Shown: positions 22,035 to 32,125, counted from the first letter of the stretch. The stretch is DNA of 64,000 bases from an uncultured Bacteroidales bacterium (GCA_937901025.1 CALCGR010000151.1:1-64000); one strand, 5' to 3'. A program made the numbers and translations. The notes: generated by a model not told the origin, from the sequence alone.

Positions 22035-22199
22035 CTTACATTGTAAGGACAACTAATCATCAGACCTTAGAAATCTAGTCCATTAATAAGAGTATGCGAT
22101 GATTGTTAGCTGTTCACTCCGTTATGGGTGTGGATGGCTATTTTCGTATACTCGGGCTGACTAGAGCCTCTAAGGAGAATAGCTACTGCACCCATTTTT
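22035..22199 (+). promoter_or_regulatory. structured leader with terminator-like hairpin (attenuator candidate)
   Basis: The leader contains CTTACA-T-TGTAAG (22035-22047), AATCATC pairing with GATGATT (22055-22061 with 22098-22104), and a long hairpin: TGGGTG (22125-22130) with CACCCA (22189-22194), GGCTATT (22136-22142) with AATAGCT (22178-22184), and GGGCT with AGCCT inside (22154-22169). Five T follow at 22195-22199, which makes the long hairpin a possible premature terminator 50 nt before the start codon. I do not recognise it as a known riboswitch class. Confidence 0.5.
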
Positions 22200-22248
22200 A
22201 ATCAAAGATGTCTCCGCTTATGCGGTATGACGATAGGGATTAAAAACC

Positions 22249-24549
22249 ATGAAACACAGTTTAGCAGTAGTACTATTTTGCGCATTGTCGTGCGCGGTGT
22301 TCAGTGAAGTTAGAATCACTGAGATCATGCAATCGAATATCGATGGCATTGTAGATGACAGTAACGAGTTTCCCGATTCTTGGGTAGAGCTCTACAACGA
22401 CGGTGACGAAGCCGTCAATCTAAAAGACTACCAATTAGGTGATGGTCCTAAAGCGAAGAAAGCGTGCAATTTACCTAACTATTCCCTTGCCGGTCACAAA
22501 TACGCGATTATCTATTGCGATAAGGACGAGGACAAAGGTGCATGGCATATGTCCTTCCGTCTAGAGAGCGGTAAGGATGGTATCGTGTATCTATTCAAAA
22601 ACAAAGAACCCATCGACTCGCTCGTTGAGATTCCGAAGATGCCCGCACCTAATATATCTTACGGGCGCGCGCACGAAAACGACAAGGTGGGTTTCTTCCG
22701 TCATGCTACGCCCTACGCTACCAACGAGGACAAGGTGTATAAGAAGGATAAGATTCTGCCCGATCCGGTCTTTAGTACCCCCGGACAAGTATATACGAAA
22801 GAAGGTTATCACTCCATCAAAATCAGTGTCCCCGAAGATGCTCCGGTAGGCACTTATTTGAAGTTTACCACCAACGGCAGTATGCCTGCGGAAGAAAACG
22901 GTACGCGAGTGGAGGAATCGACCTTTCTCAATATCAATAAATCCACAGTCGTTCGGGCACGGTTGTTTCACGAGGACTACCTCAGCCCAATGGCGTGTAC
23001 GGAGTCGTACCTGTTCTTAGGACACGAAACGGATATGCCGATTATCTCCTTGGTGGGTGACGAAAAATACTGGTATGACGATAAGTTCGGTATCTTAGTC
23101 GAGGGCAGTTATGTCGATTGGCAAGAGAACTTTAAGTTCGATTGGCGTCGCCCTGTGGCTCTTGAGTTCTTTGAAGGAACGAAACAAGAAGCGGTGCTGC
23201 ACCAATTATGCGAGACGCGCGTACACGGTAATGCTTCCCGTGGGTTCGGACTGAAGTCGATGGCGGTATATGCCAATAAGCGTTTTGGTGAGAAAAGGCT
23301 CGAGTATGAGTTCTTTCCCGACCAAAAACCGGGATTGACGAATTTTAAATCGATCATTTTGCATAATGCCGGAAACGATTTCGATTATCTTTATTTTCGC
23401 GATGCGTTCATGCAAAAGAGCATGGCTCTCTATCAAGATATGGATTGGATGGCTTCCCGTGCAACGATTGTGTTCATCAATGGTCAATATAAGGGCATCC
23501 TTACCATCCGTGAGCGCAGTAATGAGGATCATATCTTCTCTAACTACAACGAGTTGGAGGATATCACGATGATTGAGAACTGGGGTGAACTCAAAGTCGG
23601 CGATTGGAATCAATGGGCGGAATTGAAGGGTTTTATGGGAACAAGCGGACATAGTTATGCCGAGTACGAAAAGATGATTGATGTAGCGGAGTTTATTAAT
23701 TACGAGATCGTGGAGATGTTCTATGGCAATGTCGATTGGCCGGGAAATAACATCGTTTGGTGGCGTCCGTTGAATGCAGAGACAGGTTATAAGCCCGTTT
23801 GGCGATTGCTGGCTAAAGACATGGACTATGGTTTTGGTATTTACGATATGTCGGCGGATTACAATATGTTTGAGTTTCTCTATAACCCTGACTACGATAA
23901 AGAACATAACTGGGCGAATCGGCCGGAGCATACGGCTTTCTTCCGCTATGCCATGGAGGACGAGACCTATCGGGAGGAGTATATCAATAGGGCTTTGGTT
24001 TATCTGGGGGATTTCCTGCAATATGACCGCTTGGTGCCGATGTTGGACGCAATGGTGAATGCTATTCAGCCGGAATATACCAAATACCATCGGCCGATGT
24101 ATAACCAATGGTGGCCCAATTATACGGACGAATATCGCAAGGCCATTACCTGGTTACGTCAGCGGCCTGCCGCTTTTGTCAAACACATGGGTAGTCGTTA
24201 TGGTCAAGGGAAGGCGGAACGGATCACTTTGACGTTTGAGGACGCGGAGAATGCAACGGTGACGATCAACGGCATCGAACTCAGCCAAGCTCAATGGGAT
24301 GGTTATTGGTTTGTTGGTAGGGAAATGAACCTGCATGTTTCTTGGGCTGACGGAACGCAAAAACAGGTGCGGATTGAAACGAGCTCATTGCCGCTGACAA
24401 AGTATGTCGATAAGTCTGAAACAGACCTCGAAAAAGTGCACGATATAGGGTGCTCCATAAAGAGTCAAAATCGGAAGATTTGGAGCGAAAATGGGGTGAA
24501 AATGGTGGTAAACGGCAAAGCAATAAATGTCCTCGGACAACAATTATGA
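22249..24549 (+). CDS. secreted lamin-tail-domain and CotH-like protein
   Basis: The 766-residue protein has a short signal peptide (MKHSLAVVLFCALSCAVFS). Residues about 20-130 form a lamin-tail-type domain (VRITEIMQSN, DSWVELYNDGDEAVNLKDYQLGD). Residues about 185-255 look like a small beta domain (VFSTPGQVY to RARLFHEDYLS). Residues about 265-640 are CotH-like (ISLVGDEKYWYDDKFGI, RVHGNASRGFGLKSM, YLYFRDAFMQK, LAKDMDYGFG). CotH proteins are kinase-fold proteins that phosphorylate surface proteins in spores; the role in Bacteroidota is unclear. The end (ENGVKMVVNGKAINVLGQQL) looks like the beginning of a type IX sorting tail cut short. An AraC-type regulator follows after 20 nt. It has its own promoter and long leader. 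Confidence 0.75.
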   Translation: MKHSLAVVLFCALSCAVFSEVRITEIMQSNIDGIVDDSNEFPDSWVELYNDGDEAVNLKDYQLGDGPKAKKACNLPNYSLAGHKYAIIYCDKDEDKGAWHMSFRLESGKDGIVYLFKNKEPIDSLVEIPKMPAPNISYGRAHENDKVGFFRHATPYATNEDKVYKKDKILPDPVFSTPGQVYTKEGYHSIKISVPEDAPVGTYLKFTTNGSMPAEENGTRVEESTFLNINKSTVVRARLFHEDYLSPMACTESYLFLGHETDMPIISLVGDEKYWYDDKFGILVEGSYVDWQENFKFDWRRPVALEFFEGTKQEAVLHQLCETRVHGNASRGFGLKSMAVYANKRFGEKRLEYEFFPDQKPGLTNFKSIILHNAGNDFDYLYFRDAFMQKSMALYQDMDWMASRATIVFINGQYKGILTIRERSNEDHIFSNYNELEDITMIENWGELKVGDWNQWAELKGFMGTSGHSYAEYEKMIDVAEFINYEIVEMFYGNVDWPGNNIVWWRPLNAETGYKPVWRLLAKDMDYGFGIYDMSADYNMFEFLYNPDYDKEHNWANRPEHTAFFRYAMEDETYREEYINRALVYLGDFLQYDRLVPMLDAMVNAIQPEYTKYHRPMYNQWWPNYTDEYRKAITWLRQRPAAFVKHMGSRYGQGKAERITLTFEDAENATVTINGIELSQAQWDGYWFVGREMNLHVSWADGTQKQVRIETSSLPLTKYVDKSETDLEKVHDIGCSIKSQNRKIWSENGVKMVVNGKAINVLGQQL

Positions 24550-24569
24550 TACTATTTTAACTTATTGCC

Positions 24570-25448
24570 ATGGCACAGAATGTCTTATTAGAGATTGCTC
24601 CTCTGACGGAGAAGGATAGTTTATTTATTGTAGAACGGCATAAAAAAGAGTTCTCTTACCCTATCCATAAACACAACTGTTGCGAGTTGAATTTTATTCG
24701 TGGCGGCAAGGGTGTAGAGCGCGTCGTTGGGGACAGTATAGAGAAAATTGAGGACCTTGAATTGGTGCTTCTTACAAGCGATATTGAGCACTCTTGGCAA
24801 CAAGGGGATTGCAGTGCGGAGGATATACAGGAAATAACCATTCAGTTTGAGTTGTCCTGTTTGCCGGAGGCATTGTTAAAAAAGAACCAGTTTGCCAGTA
24901 TTGCCCAACTTGTTGAACGGGCAAAAAACGGAGTCGCTTTCTCGCAAACGGGTATTCTAACTATCTATTCGCTACTGATGTCCTTGCTTAAGGAAGAAGA
25001 TTCTTTTCAGCAGATGCTTATATTCTTTGAGTTGCTGCATCGATTATCGTTAGATAAGGATTGTAAGACACTATCCAGTGGTAGTTTTTCGCAAACGGGA
25101 TCGCCCTCGGGTTCGCGTCGCGTACAAAAGATAAAAGACTATGTGCAGGCATACTATAAGGAGGACATAAAACTCTGTCAATTAGCGGATTTGATAGGGA
25201 TGACAGAGGTCGGCTGCTCGCGATTCTTTAAGATGCGTACGGGTCGAACAATCAGTGAATATATCACGGAAGTGAGGCTCGGCCATGCCTCTCGTTTGCT
25301 GGTGGATACCACGCAGAGTATTGCCGAAGTGGCATACGATTGCGGGTTCAATAACCTAAGTAATTTCAATCGATTGTTCCATAAGGTAAGGCGCTTTACT
25401 CCTACGCAGTTTAGGAATACGTACCAAAAGAACAAGATTCTCTTGTAG
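24570..25448 (+). CDS. AraC-family transcription regulator with cupin-like sensor
   Basis: The 292-residue protein has an N-terminal cupin-like part (PIHKHNCCELNFIRGGKG, residues 31-48) and a C-terminal pair of AraC-type helix-turn-helices (LCQLADLIGMTEVGCSRFFKMRTG and SIAEVAYDCGFNNLSNFNRLFHK). Such proteins bind a small sugar or signal and control nearby transport and catabolic genes. It lies directly upstream of the SusC/SusD operon, so it is the best visible candidate for its regulator; no hybrid two-component sensor is present in the window. It is probably transcribed with the CotH-like gene. Confidence 0.85.
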   Translation: MAQNVLLEIAPLTEKDSLFIVERHKKEFSYPIHKHNCCELNFIRGGKGVERVVGDSIEKIEDLELVLLTSDIEHSWQQGDCSAEDIQEITIQFELSCLPEALLKKNQFASIAQLVERAKNGVAFSQTGILTIYSLLMSLLKEEDSFQQMLIFFELLHRLSLDKDCKTLSSGSFSQTGSPSGSRRVQKIKDYVQAYYKEDIKLCQLADLIGMTEVGCSRFFKMRTGRTISEYITEVRLGHASRLLVDTTQSIAEVAYDCGFNNLSNFNRLFHKVRRFTPTQFRNTYQKNKILL

Positions 25449-25501
25449 TTTTTTGCCCAAAATAGAATTGTAAACTCGACTTTGCAAAAATCGTATTATT
25501 A

Positions 25502-25513
25502 TTTGTTAACAAA
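25502..25513. promoter_or_regulatory. palindrome upstream of the susC promoter
   Basis: TTTGTTAACAAA is a perfect 12-bp palindrome lying just upstream of the -33 position of the SusC promoter. It could be an activator site for the adjacent AraC-type protein, although AraC sites are usually direct repeats. Confidence 0.35.
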
Positions 25514-25516
25514 CTA

Positions 25517-25549
25517 TTCGTTCACGTCGCAAAAAAGCAGTAATTTTGC
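25517..25549 (+). promoter_or_regulatory. promoter of the SusC/SusD operon
   Basis: TAATTTTG at 25541-25548 is a full -7 box. The -33 position holds TTCG (25517-25520), a poor match, as expected for a promoter that needs an activator. The leader of about 90 nt can form TATTTG/CAAATA around TGCAAG. Confidence 0.65.
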
Positions 25550-25642
25550 AGCGTGAAATCGACAATATATATTTGTGCAAGCAAATAGATATTAAAAACA
25601 ACAATTAACCCTTTTTATTAACCCTTAAAATTTCATTACCAA

Positions 25643-28600
25643 ATGATGACAAAAAACAAACTTGTTACCCGTTTTGCAATGACAATGATGGCGCTTTTCG
25701 TATCGTCCGCTTTGTTTGCTCAGGTAACGGTCTCCGGTGTCGTTGTCGATGAGAACGAAGAACCGGTCATTGGCGCTAGCATTTTGGTTAAGGGAACGAC
25801 ATCCGGTACGGTTACCGATTTTGATGGTAACTTCGAGATGAACGTTGCTGATGCTAATGCTACCCTGGTAGTTTCTTACGTGGGTTTGGAGACGCAAGAA
25901 GTTGCTCTTCGTAACCGTAAGGTAGTTAATGTTAAGTTGGTTGCCAACACAGAAGTTCTGGACGAACTGGTAGTCGTAGGTTACGGCTCGATGAAGAAGT
26001 CCGACTTAAGTGGTGCAACCGTTTCCATGAAGGAGGAAGATTTGAAGAACCAAATCACGACTTCTCTGGACCAAGCCTTTGCCGGTAAAGCTGCCGGTGT
26101 GACGGCTGTTCAGACCAGTGGTGCTCCGGGTTCGTCTTCGTCTATCCGCGTCCGCGGTCAAGGTACCGTCAATGCCGGTGCAGAGCCTCTGTACGTTATT
26201 GATGGTGTGATCGTTCAAGGTAGCGGTGCTTCCGCTTCGGGTTATGGTTTAGGCTCTCTGGGTAATGGTAAGGTTTCTACCATTTCTCCTATTGCCACTT
26301 TAAACCCGCAGGATATCGTATCCATGGAAATCTTGAAAGACGCCTCTGCAACCGCTATTTATGGTGCGCAAGGTGCGAATGGTGTCATCCTTATTACCAC
26401 CAAACACGGTAAAGAAGGTAAGGCACAATTCAGTTATGATGGTATGGTTGCTTGGAGTCAGCAGACCAAGCGCTTAGGTATGATGAACCTGCGCGAGTAT
26501 GCTCAATACCAATGTGACTTGGCTGATCAAGGTGAGATTGAGAGTCGTAGTATTTCTACGTACTATCGCAATCCTCAGTATTTAGGTGAAGGTACCAACT
26601 GGCAGGATGCTATCTTCCAAACCGGTTTCCAACACCAACACCAAATTTCTGCACAAGGTGGTACAGAGAAGATACACTACTATTTGAGTGGTTCTTATAT
26701 GAAACAAGACGGTACTATTATTGGTTCGTCCTTTGATCGTTTCAGCGTACGTGCTAACATCGATGCCCAACTGACCAAATGGTTAAAACTGGGTTTGAAT
26801 GCTACTTATGCCACCACCAATGAAGACATTAAGTTGGCTGATGGTGAGCAAGGTATTATTTTCTATTCTTTGGCTGCCAACCCGGATCAACCTATTTATG
26901 ATTTGGATGGTAACTATTTCGTAGGCCGTAGCCGTGAAGGTTCGGGTGCTTCTGTTAACCCGATTGCTGAGGCTATGCTGAAGAGTAACACCTTGAAACG
27001 TCAAAAATTGATGGGTAACATCTTCTTGGAGATTCAACCCGTTAAGCAATTTACGTTCCGTTCTGACTTCGGTTTCGACGTATCGTCTGCAAAGGCTAAT
27101 ACGTTTGTTCCGACGTATGACTTCGGTTATGTTAAACAAACGATCAACAGTATCTCTCAACAAAACAACAACAGTACTTATTGGCAGATTAAGAACTATG
27201 CTACTTATGCTGACAATAAAGCCGGTCATAGTTGGAGTATCATGTTGGGTCAAGAGGCTTGGTTGAGCAAATGGGAGTATCTCCGTGGTGCTTCTTCGAA
27301 CCTTCCTTCGGATGATGTTCAGAACATTCAATTAGGTGATCCTACCACTTATAGTATTGGTCAAGGTTATGGTGCCACTTCCATGGTTTCCGCCTTTGCG
27401 CGCGCGACATATAATTATGGTGAGCGTTACTATTTAACTTATACGTTCCGTTATGATGGTAGTTCCAACTTCGGTCCTAAGAACCGTTGGGCTCCGTTTA
27501 ACTCTGTAGCCGTTTCTTGGCGTTTCTCGAACGAGAAGTTCTTTGAGCCTATCCGCGATGCTTGGTCGAACGGTAAACTCCGTTTCGGTTGGGGTCAAAC
27601 GGGTAACGCTAACATCGGTGCTTTCGCATGGGGTGCCGGTATCAGCAGTATCTTCACCGGTGCAGGAACAGCTACCGGTAGTTCCGTTGGTTATCGTCCG
27701 AGTAACTTAGCTAACCCGTATATCCACTGGGAGAAACAAGAGCAATTCAACGTAGGTCTCGACCTTGGTTTTGTTAATGACAAGATCATGTTGAATGCCG
27801 ATTACTATTACAAGAAATCTAACGATATGTTGATGGACCTCCAATTGCCGTCCTATATGGGAACGAGCGGTAACGGTTCTTCTGCATTAGCTGCTCCTAA
27901 AGGTAACTACGGTACGATTCTCAACCAAGGTGTTGAAATCAGTTTAGATATCAATCCGTTCCGCGGTAAGAAAGTGGAGTGGGAGAGCAATATCCAAGTA
28001 TCCGTTAACCGCAACAAACTCGTTGCTTTGGACGGAACCGCTAACGCATCGTTGGTTGGTAAAGGTCAATGGGATGATGTTGTTAGCCGCACCCTCGTAG
28101 GTGAGAGCTTATACAACTTCTATGGCTATGAGGTAGAAGGTATCTATCAAGACCTTGAGGATATTATGAATAGCCCGAAGACGCTGACTCATCCTGCTGA
28201 TGGTAACTTCGCCCGTGGTAATACGGTATGGCCCGGTGACTTGAAGTTTAAGGATGTCAATAATGATGGCGTTATCAATGAGCTTGATAAGACGAACATC
28301 GGTAGCCCGCTGCCTAAGTTCACCTTCGGTTGGACGAACACGTTGCGTTTCTTCGGTGTTGACTTGACCATCTTCTTGAATGGTTCGTATGGTAACCAAA
28401 TCCTCAACTACACGAAGATGGGTAGTGCTAACTCGAATACTTCTATTTCGAGTATGAAGTCTCAATGGACGAACCAACTTCGTGACGTGGTTGCAACCCG
28501 CGCTCAACTGGAGCCTATCAATCCTGATAAGGAATATCCGTTTGTTAACGCGTCCGGTGTACAAATTAACAACTGGTACGACGATGTTACCAACGTTCGC

Positions 28601-28942
28601 GTGAAGAATCCGGACGCTAAGAACCCTCGTGCTTCTGTTAATGCTGACCCGAACGATAACGACCGTATTTCGAGCCGTTACGTTGAAGATGGTAGTTATC
28701 TGCGTATTAAGAACGTTGTGTTAGGTTATACATTGCCTAAGAAAGTGCTCAAGAAAATGCACTTTGATAACTTCCGTATCTATTTGAATATCCAAAACTT
28801 GGCTACATTCACCAAGTATAGTGGATATGATCCTGAAGTCGGTGCTTCTGCACAAGATGCTACCGGTTTGTCCTTCGGCGTTGACTATGGACGTTATCCG
28901 TCCCCGACAACGTATGCTCTTGGTTTAAACATCGCATTCTAA
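25643..28942 (+). CDS. SusC/RagA-type TonB-dependent outer-membrane importer
   Basis: The 1099-residue protein imports oligosaccharides across the outer membrane with energy from TonB. It shows a signal peptide (to about residue 26, FVSSALFAQ), a carboxypeptidase-regulatory-like domain (VSGVVVDENEEPVIGAS, residues about 29-105), the SusC plug signature (VVVGYGSMKKSDLSGATVSM; VRGQGTVNAGAEPLYVIDGV; ILKDASATAIYGAQGANGVI) and a long beta-barrel ending in an aromatic residue (GLNIAF). It heads a four-gene operon with SusD and two surface lipoproteins. The linked enzymes suggest a mannan, glucomannan or xyloglucan oligosaccharide as cargo, but the substrate cannot be read from this gene alone. Length is normal for the family. 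Confidence 0.95.
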   Translation: MMTKNKLVTRFAMTMMALFVSSALFAQVTVSGVVVDENEEPVIGASILVKGTTSGTVTDFDGNFEMNVADANATLVVSYVGLETQEVALRNRKVVNVKLVANTEVLDELVVVGYGSMKKSDLSGATVSMKEEDLKNQITTSLDQAFAGKAAGVTAVQTSGAPGSSSSIRVRGQGTVNAGAEPLYVIDGVIVQGSGASASGYGLGSLGNGKVSTISPIATLNPQDIVSMEILKDASATAIYGAQGANGVILITTKHGKEGKAQFSYDGMVAWSQQTKRLGMMNLREYAQYQCDLADQGEIESRSISTYYRNPQYLGEGTNWQDAIFQTGFQHQHQISAQGGTEKIHYYLSGSYMKQDGTIIGSSFDRFSVRANIDAQLTKWLKLGLNATYATTNEDIKLADGEQGIIFYSLAANPDQPIYDLDGNYFVGRSREGSGASVNPIAEAMLKSNTLKRQKLMGNIFLEIQPVKQFTFRSDFGFDVSSAKANTFVPTYDFGYVKQTINSISQQNNNSTYWQIKNYATYADNKAGHSWSIMLGQEAWLSKWEYLRGASSNLPSDDVQNIQLGDPTTYSIGQGYGATSMVSAFARATYNYGERYYLTYTFRYDGSSNFGPKNRWAPFNSVAVSWRFSNEKFFEPIRDAWSNGKLRFGWGQTGNANIGAFAWGAGISSIFTGAGTATGSSVGYRPSNLANPYIHWEKQEQFNVGLDLGFVNDKIMLNADYYYKKSNDMLMDLQLPSYMGTSGNGSSALAAPKGNYGTILNQGVEISLDINPFRGKKVEWESNIQVSVNRNKLVALDGTANASLVGKGQWDDVVSRTLVGESLYNFYGYEVEGIYQDLEDIMNSPKTLTHPADGNFARGNTVWPGDLKFKDVNNDGVINELDKTNIGSPLPKFTFGWTNTLRFFGVDLTIFLNGSYGNQILNYTKMGSANSNTSISSMKSQWTNQLRDVVATRAQLEPINPDKEYPFVNASGVQINNWYDDVTNVRVKNPDAKNPRASVNADPNDNDRISSRYVEDGSYLRIKNVVLGYTLPKKVLKKMHFDNFRIYLNIQNLATFTKYSGYDPEVGASAQDATGLSFGVDYGRYPSPTTYALGLNIAF

Positions 28943-28960
28943 TAAAGAAAGGATAAGATT

Positions 28961-30781
28961 ATGAAAAAGATATTTAATTTAGCAGTTATTGCTACTGTCG
29001 TTCTTTCGTTAACGGGTTGCGAAGATTTCCTCAACCGTCCGACGATTGATAACTATAGTACAGGTAATTACTACCAAAATGATGAACAATGCATCATGGG
29101 TGTAAACTACTTGTATAACTCTCCTTGGTATGATTTCCAACGTGGATTCTTAGCAATGGGTGATTGCATGGCGGGTAACTACCATGATGATCAATACGGA
29201 TTCTTACAACTCTCTCCGCAAGCTGCCGGTGACTATGCTACGAATATGTCTAAGTCCTTGTGGTCTGTGAATGGTCACTGCTCTACTGTGATTGAGAATA
29301 TTGTTGCCGCTAAAGGTCCTAGTTCGGAGATTAAACGTCAAACCATTGGTGAAGCATTGGTTTGGAAAGCAATGGCTTATTTCTATTTGGTTCGTGTTTA
29401 TGGTGAAGTGCCCATTATCCACAAACCGGCTGATATGATTAACGAAGGTAACTATAATGCAGTTTATCGTAACACGAAAGAGAACTTGTATGACTACATT
29501 CTCATGATTCTTGAAACGGCTGAAACGCTGTTGCCGAAGAACCCTGCTCCTAACGGACGTGTGGACTACTGGTCTGCTCGCGCATTAGAGGCTAAGGTTT
29601 ATTTGACTATGGCAGGTGTTAGCGGTCAACTGAATCAAGACTATTTGAAGAAAGCGTTCGACATCTCGAAAGACGTGATTGATAATTCCGGTCGTCATTT
29701 GATGGCTGATTATGAACAAATCTTCTGGGGTGAGAACAATATCAGCGAAGAGGCTCTCATTTCTTGGATGTGGTCCGGTAAGACGACTGAGGCTTCCGGT
29801 TGGACGGCTCAGAACTCGTTCCAAAATGACCTTGCTTTCGGTGAGATGGGTCAAAGTAAGGATAACTGGGGCGCTTGGAAAGGTGCACAAGTTAACTTGC
29901 AAGAGATCTTCGGTGTAACCGCTCTGGATAACCCTGCTACTCGTGCTGACATTGATAAGGACGCTCGTCGTCACGCTACTTACATGCTTCCGGGTGATGT
30001 ATATCCTCACTTCTGGAGAACCGTTGGTGGCTTGGACGTACTCAAAGCTGTCTTTGATGATAGTTATGCACGTTTCGGTCTGCCGGGAAGTTGGGGTTCC
30101 AACACGGGTACATTCGTTTGCGTTAAGCACTGCTATGGCGACTATGATGACCACACAGCTATGTTCGGTTATGCTCCTGCTCGTAACATGACGAGTGCTG
30201 TAGCTACCCACCTGCTCCGTTTAGGTGACCTGTACTTGGTTAACGCTGAGGCTGCTGTCCTTGGTGGTGGCGACATTGCTTATGGTCTTGCTCGTTTGAA
30301 CGATGTTCGTCGTCGTTCCATCAAGGACTATCAAGATGCCGGTACTTATACATTTGAAGATGTATGGACGGAGCGTCGTAAAGAGCTCGCTATGGAAGGT
30401 GACCGTTGGTACGACTTGGTTCGCGTAAGTTACTACAATGCTGATTTTGCTCTGAATAACCCGATTGATGGTTTGAAGATTCAAAAGCGTGGCGATTACT
30501 GGAACAAGGATTACACCTATAAGACATTCTATGAGTCCTATAAGGGTAATGAGAATAACAAAGCCGCTTGGGTTTGGGATTTAGGTGAAGATGAGTTCCG
30601 TTATCCGACCAATGAAGAGAGAGCTCAGCCACAAGCTTATCAAACTTCTCTTACCGATGCTGTGTTCCGTATGCCGATTACGGCTGATGACGTAATCTTC
30701 AACGGCAACTTAGCTACCGGTGTTGCTCCTATTAATGAGGATGTACGTGCGAAGTACACTTACGATTTTTCTAATCTTTAA
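28961..30781 (+). CDS. SusD/RagB-type surface glycan-binding lipoprotein
   Basis: The 606-residue protein has a lipoprotein signal with Cys20 (VLSLTGCEDF). The SusD fold is visible in FLNRPTIDNYS, the TPR-like helices (ETLLPKNPAPNGRVDYWSARALEAKVYLTMAG), and the C-terminal HLLRLGDLYLVNAEAAV and WTERRKELAMEGDRWYDLVR signatures. SusD caps the SusC barrel and delivers glycan to it. It follows SusC by 18 nt. Confidence 0.95.
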   Translation: MKKIFNLAVIATVVLSLTGCEDFLNRPTIDNYSTGNYYQNDEQCIMGVNYLYNSPWYDFQRGFLAMGDCMAGNYHDDQYGFLQLSPQAAGDYATNMSKSLWSVNGHCSTVIENIVAAKGPSSEIKRQTIGEALVWKAMAYFYLVRVYGEVPIIHKPADMINEGNYNAVYRNTKENLYDYILMILETAETLLPKNPAPNGRVDYWSARALEAKVYLTMAGVSGQLNQDYLKKAFDISKDVIDNSGRHLMADYEQIFWGENNISEEALISWMWSGKTTEASGWTAQNSFQNDLAFGEMGQSKDNWGAWKGAQVNLQEIFGVTALDNPATRADIDKDARRHATYMLPGDVYPHFWRTVGGLDVLKAVFDDSYARFGLPGSWGSNTGTFVCVKHCYGDYDDHTAMFGYAPARNMTSAVATHLLRLGDLYLVNAEAAVLGGGDIAYGLARLNDVRRRSIKDYQDAGTYTFEDVWTERRKELAMEGDRWYDLVRVSYYNADFALNNPIDGLKIQKRGDYWNKDYTYKTFYESYKGNENNKAAWVWDLGEDEFRYPTNEERAQPQAYQTSLTDAVFRMPITADDVIFNGNLATGVAPINEDVRAKYTYDFSNL

Positions 30782-30794
30782 AAATTAAACAACA

Positions 30795-32105
30795 ATGAAA
30801 AATATAGTTAAATTTGTTGGCATCGTATTAGCTACGGCATTGGTTGCAGTGGGTATGTCCTCTTGCAAACAAGACCCTTATAAATACGTTGTGACGGATG
30901 GTCAGCCGGTGATTAAGTATATCACCACGACCGAAGCCTCTGCTGCTGACTCGTTGATTACGGGTGCAGCCACAGAAGCTGTAATCTGCATTGTTGGTGA
31001 GAATTTGACCTCGGTTAAGGAAGTTTATTTCAATGACTTGAAAGCTATCTTGAGTTCGAGTTTTATCACCTACAACACTATGCTTGTTCAAGTTCCCGCC
31101 TCTATTCCCGGTGAAGTAACGAATAAGATTTACTTCAAAGCCAAGAATGGTGAAACCGTTACTTTCCCCTTTGAGGTGGAAGTTCCCGGACCGACCGTAA
31201 CCGGTACTGTTTGTGAATATGTTCTGCCCGGTAAGCAAGGCGTTCTGCAAGGAAACTATTTTGTTGACGATCCTAACGTTCCGTTAGAGGTTGTTATGCC
31301 TGATGGTCAAGCTGCTAAGGTGGTTAGTTTCACTCAAACGAGTTTGACCTATGAGGTTCCTGCCGGTAGTACTGCAAGCGGTAAGATTATGGTTAAAACC
31401 ATTTATGGTAGCTGCGAGAGTAACTTTAACTTCAACGACAAGACCAACATCCTCTTCGACTGGGATGCTGATGAAGCTTCTTTGACTACTCCTTATGGTA
31501 AGGCTAATGGTTGGCAACCCGCTACGGCACACATCGGTGTAACGGATGACGTTGAACCGATTGACGGTAAGTATATCTACTTCACAGGTGACTTGTCTGC
31601 CGGTCCCGGTGCTGTATGGGATGAAGGTCCTTGGAGCTTCACTTTCTGGCCCGGCGATAACTGGGGAACCGTTTATCCGAACCTGCAAGAGAATACTGAG
31701 TTTGCTGCTATTTTGGCAAGCCACAAGTGGGATGAACTTAAGCTCAAATTTGAGGTATGTGTTCCGAAGGCAAGTCCTTGGGCTGCTCAAGGTTTAGGTA
31801 TTTACTTCACCCCGAAATCGTATGTTGATGGTACGAACCAAAACAACGGTTATTATGCTGACGCTGCGTTCCCACGTGCTTGGTATATGCCTTGGAAGGA
31901 CAGTGGAAGCTTTGATACCGGTGGTGAATGGATTACCGTTATTATTCCGATGACTGAGTTTAAGTACAACCACGAAGGTAATGCTGTAGGTGGCATTGAC
32001 GAGACTTATTTCGATGGTATGTCTATGTTCTTATGGAACGGCGGCGTACAGGGTAAGGATTGCCACGCTTTCGTAGCTGTAGATAATATTCGTGTAGTGC
32101 CCTAA
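30795..32105 (+). CDS. surface glycan-binding lipoprotein with TIG domains and C-terminal binding domain
   Basis: The 436-residue protein is a lipoprotein (Cys24 in VGMSSCKQD). After a short N-terminal region come two TIG/IPT-like Ig domains (ICIVGENLTSVKEVYFNDLKA; GVLQGNYFVDDPNVPLEVVMPDG), then a C-terminal domain from about residue 218 with many Trp and Tyr (WSFTFWPGDNWGTVYP, AWYMPWKDSG) and the ending FVAVDNIRVVP. This layout matches SusE/SGBP-B-type proteins whose last domain binds beta-glucan or mannan chains. It lies 13 nt after SusD. Confidence 0.85.
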   Translation: MKNIVKFVGIVLATALVAVGMSSCKQDPYKYVVTDGQPVIKYITTTEASAADSLITGAATEAVICIVGENLTSVKEVYFNDLKAILSSSFITYNTMLVQVPASIPGEVTNKIYFKAKNGETVTFPFEVEVPGPTVTGTVCEYVLPGKQGVLQGNYFVDDPNVPLEVVMPDGQAAKVVSFTQTSLTYEVPAGSTASGKIMVKTIYGSCESNFNFNDKTNILFDWDADEASLTTPYGKANGWQPATAHIGVTDDVEPIDGKYIYFTGDLSAGPGAVWDEGPWSFTFWPGDNWGTVYPNLQENTEFAAILASHKWDELKLKFEVCVPKASPWAAQGLGIYFTPKSYVDGTNQNNGYYADAAFPRAWYMPWKDSGSFDTGGEWITVIIPMTEFKYNHEGNAVGGIDETYFDGMSMFLWNGGVQGKDCHAFVAVDNIRVVP

Positions 32106-32125
32106 TGCTTAAAAATTAACGAATT

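Noticed and set aside
23206..24108. Minus-strand open frame of 300 codons
   Set aside because: Antisense to the CotH-like gene, whose conserved motifs fix the coding strand.
22249..24549. CotH similarity taken as evidence of sporulation
   Set aside because: CotH-like and lamin-tail proteins are common in non-sporulating Bacteroidota, and all other genes point to that phylum.
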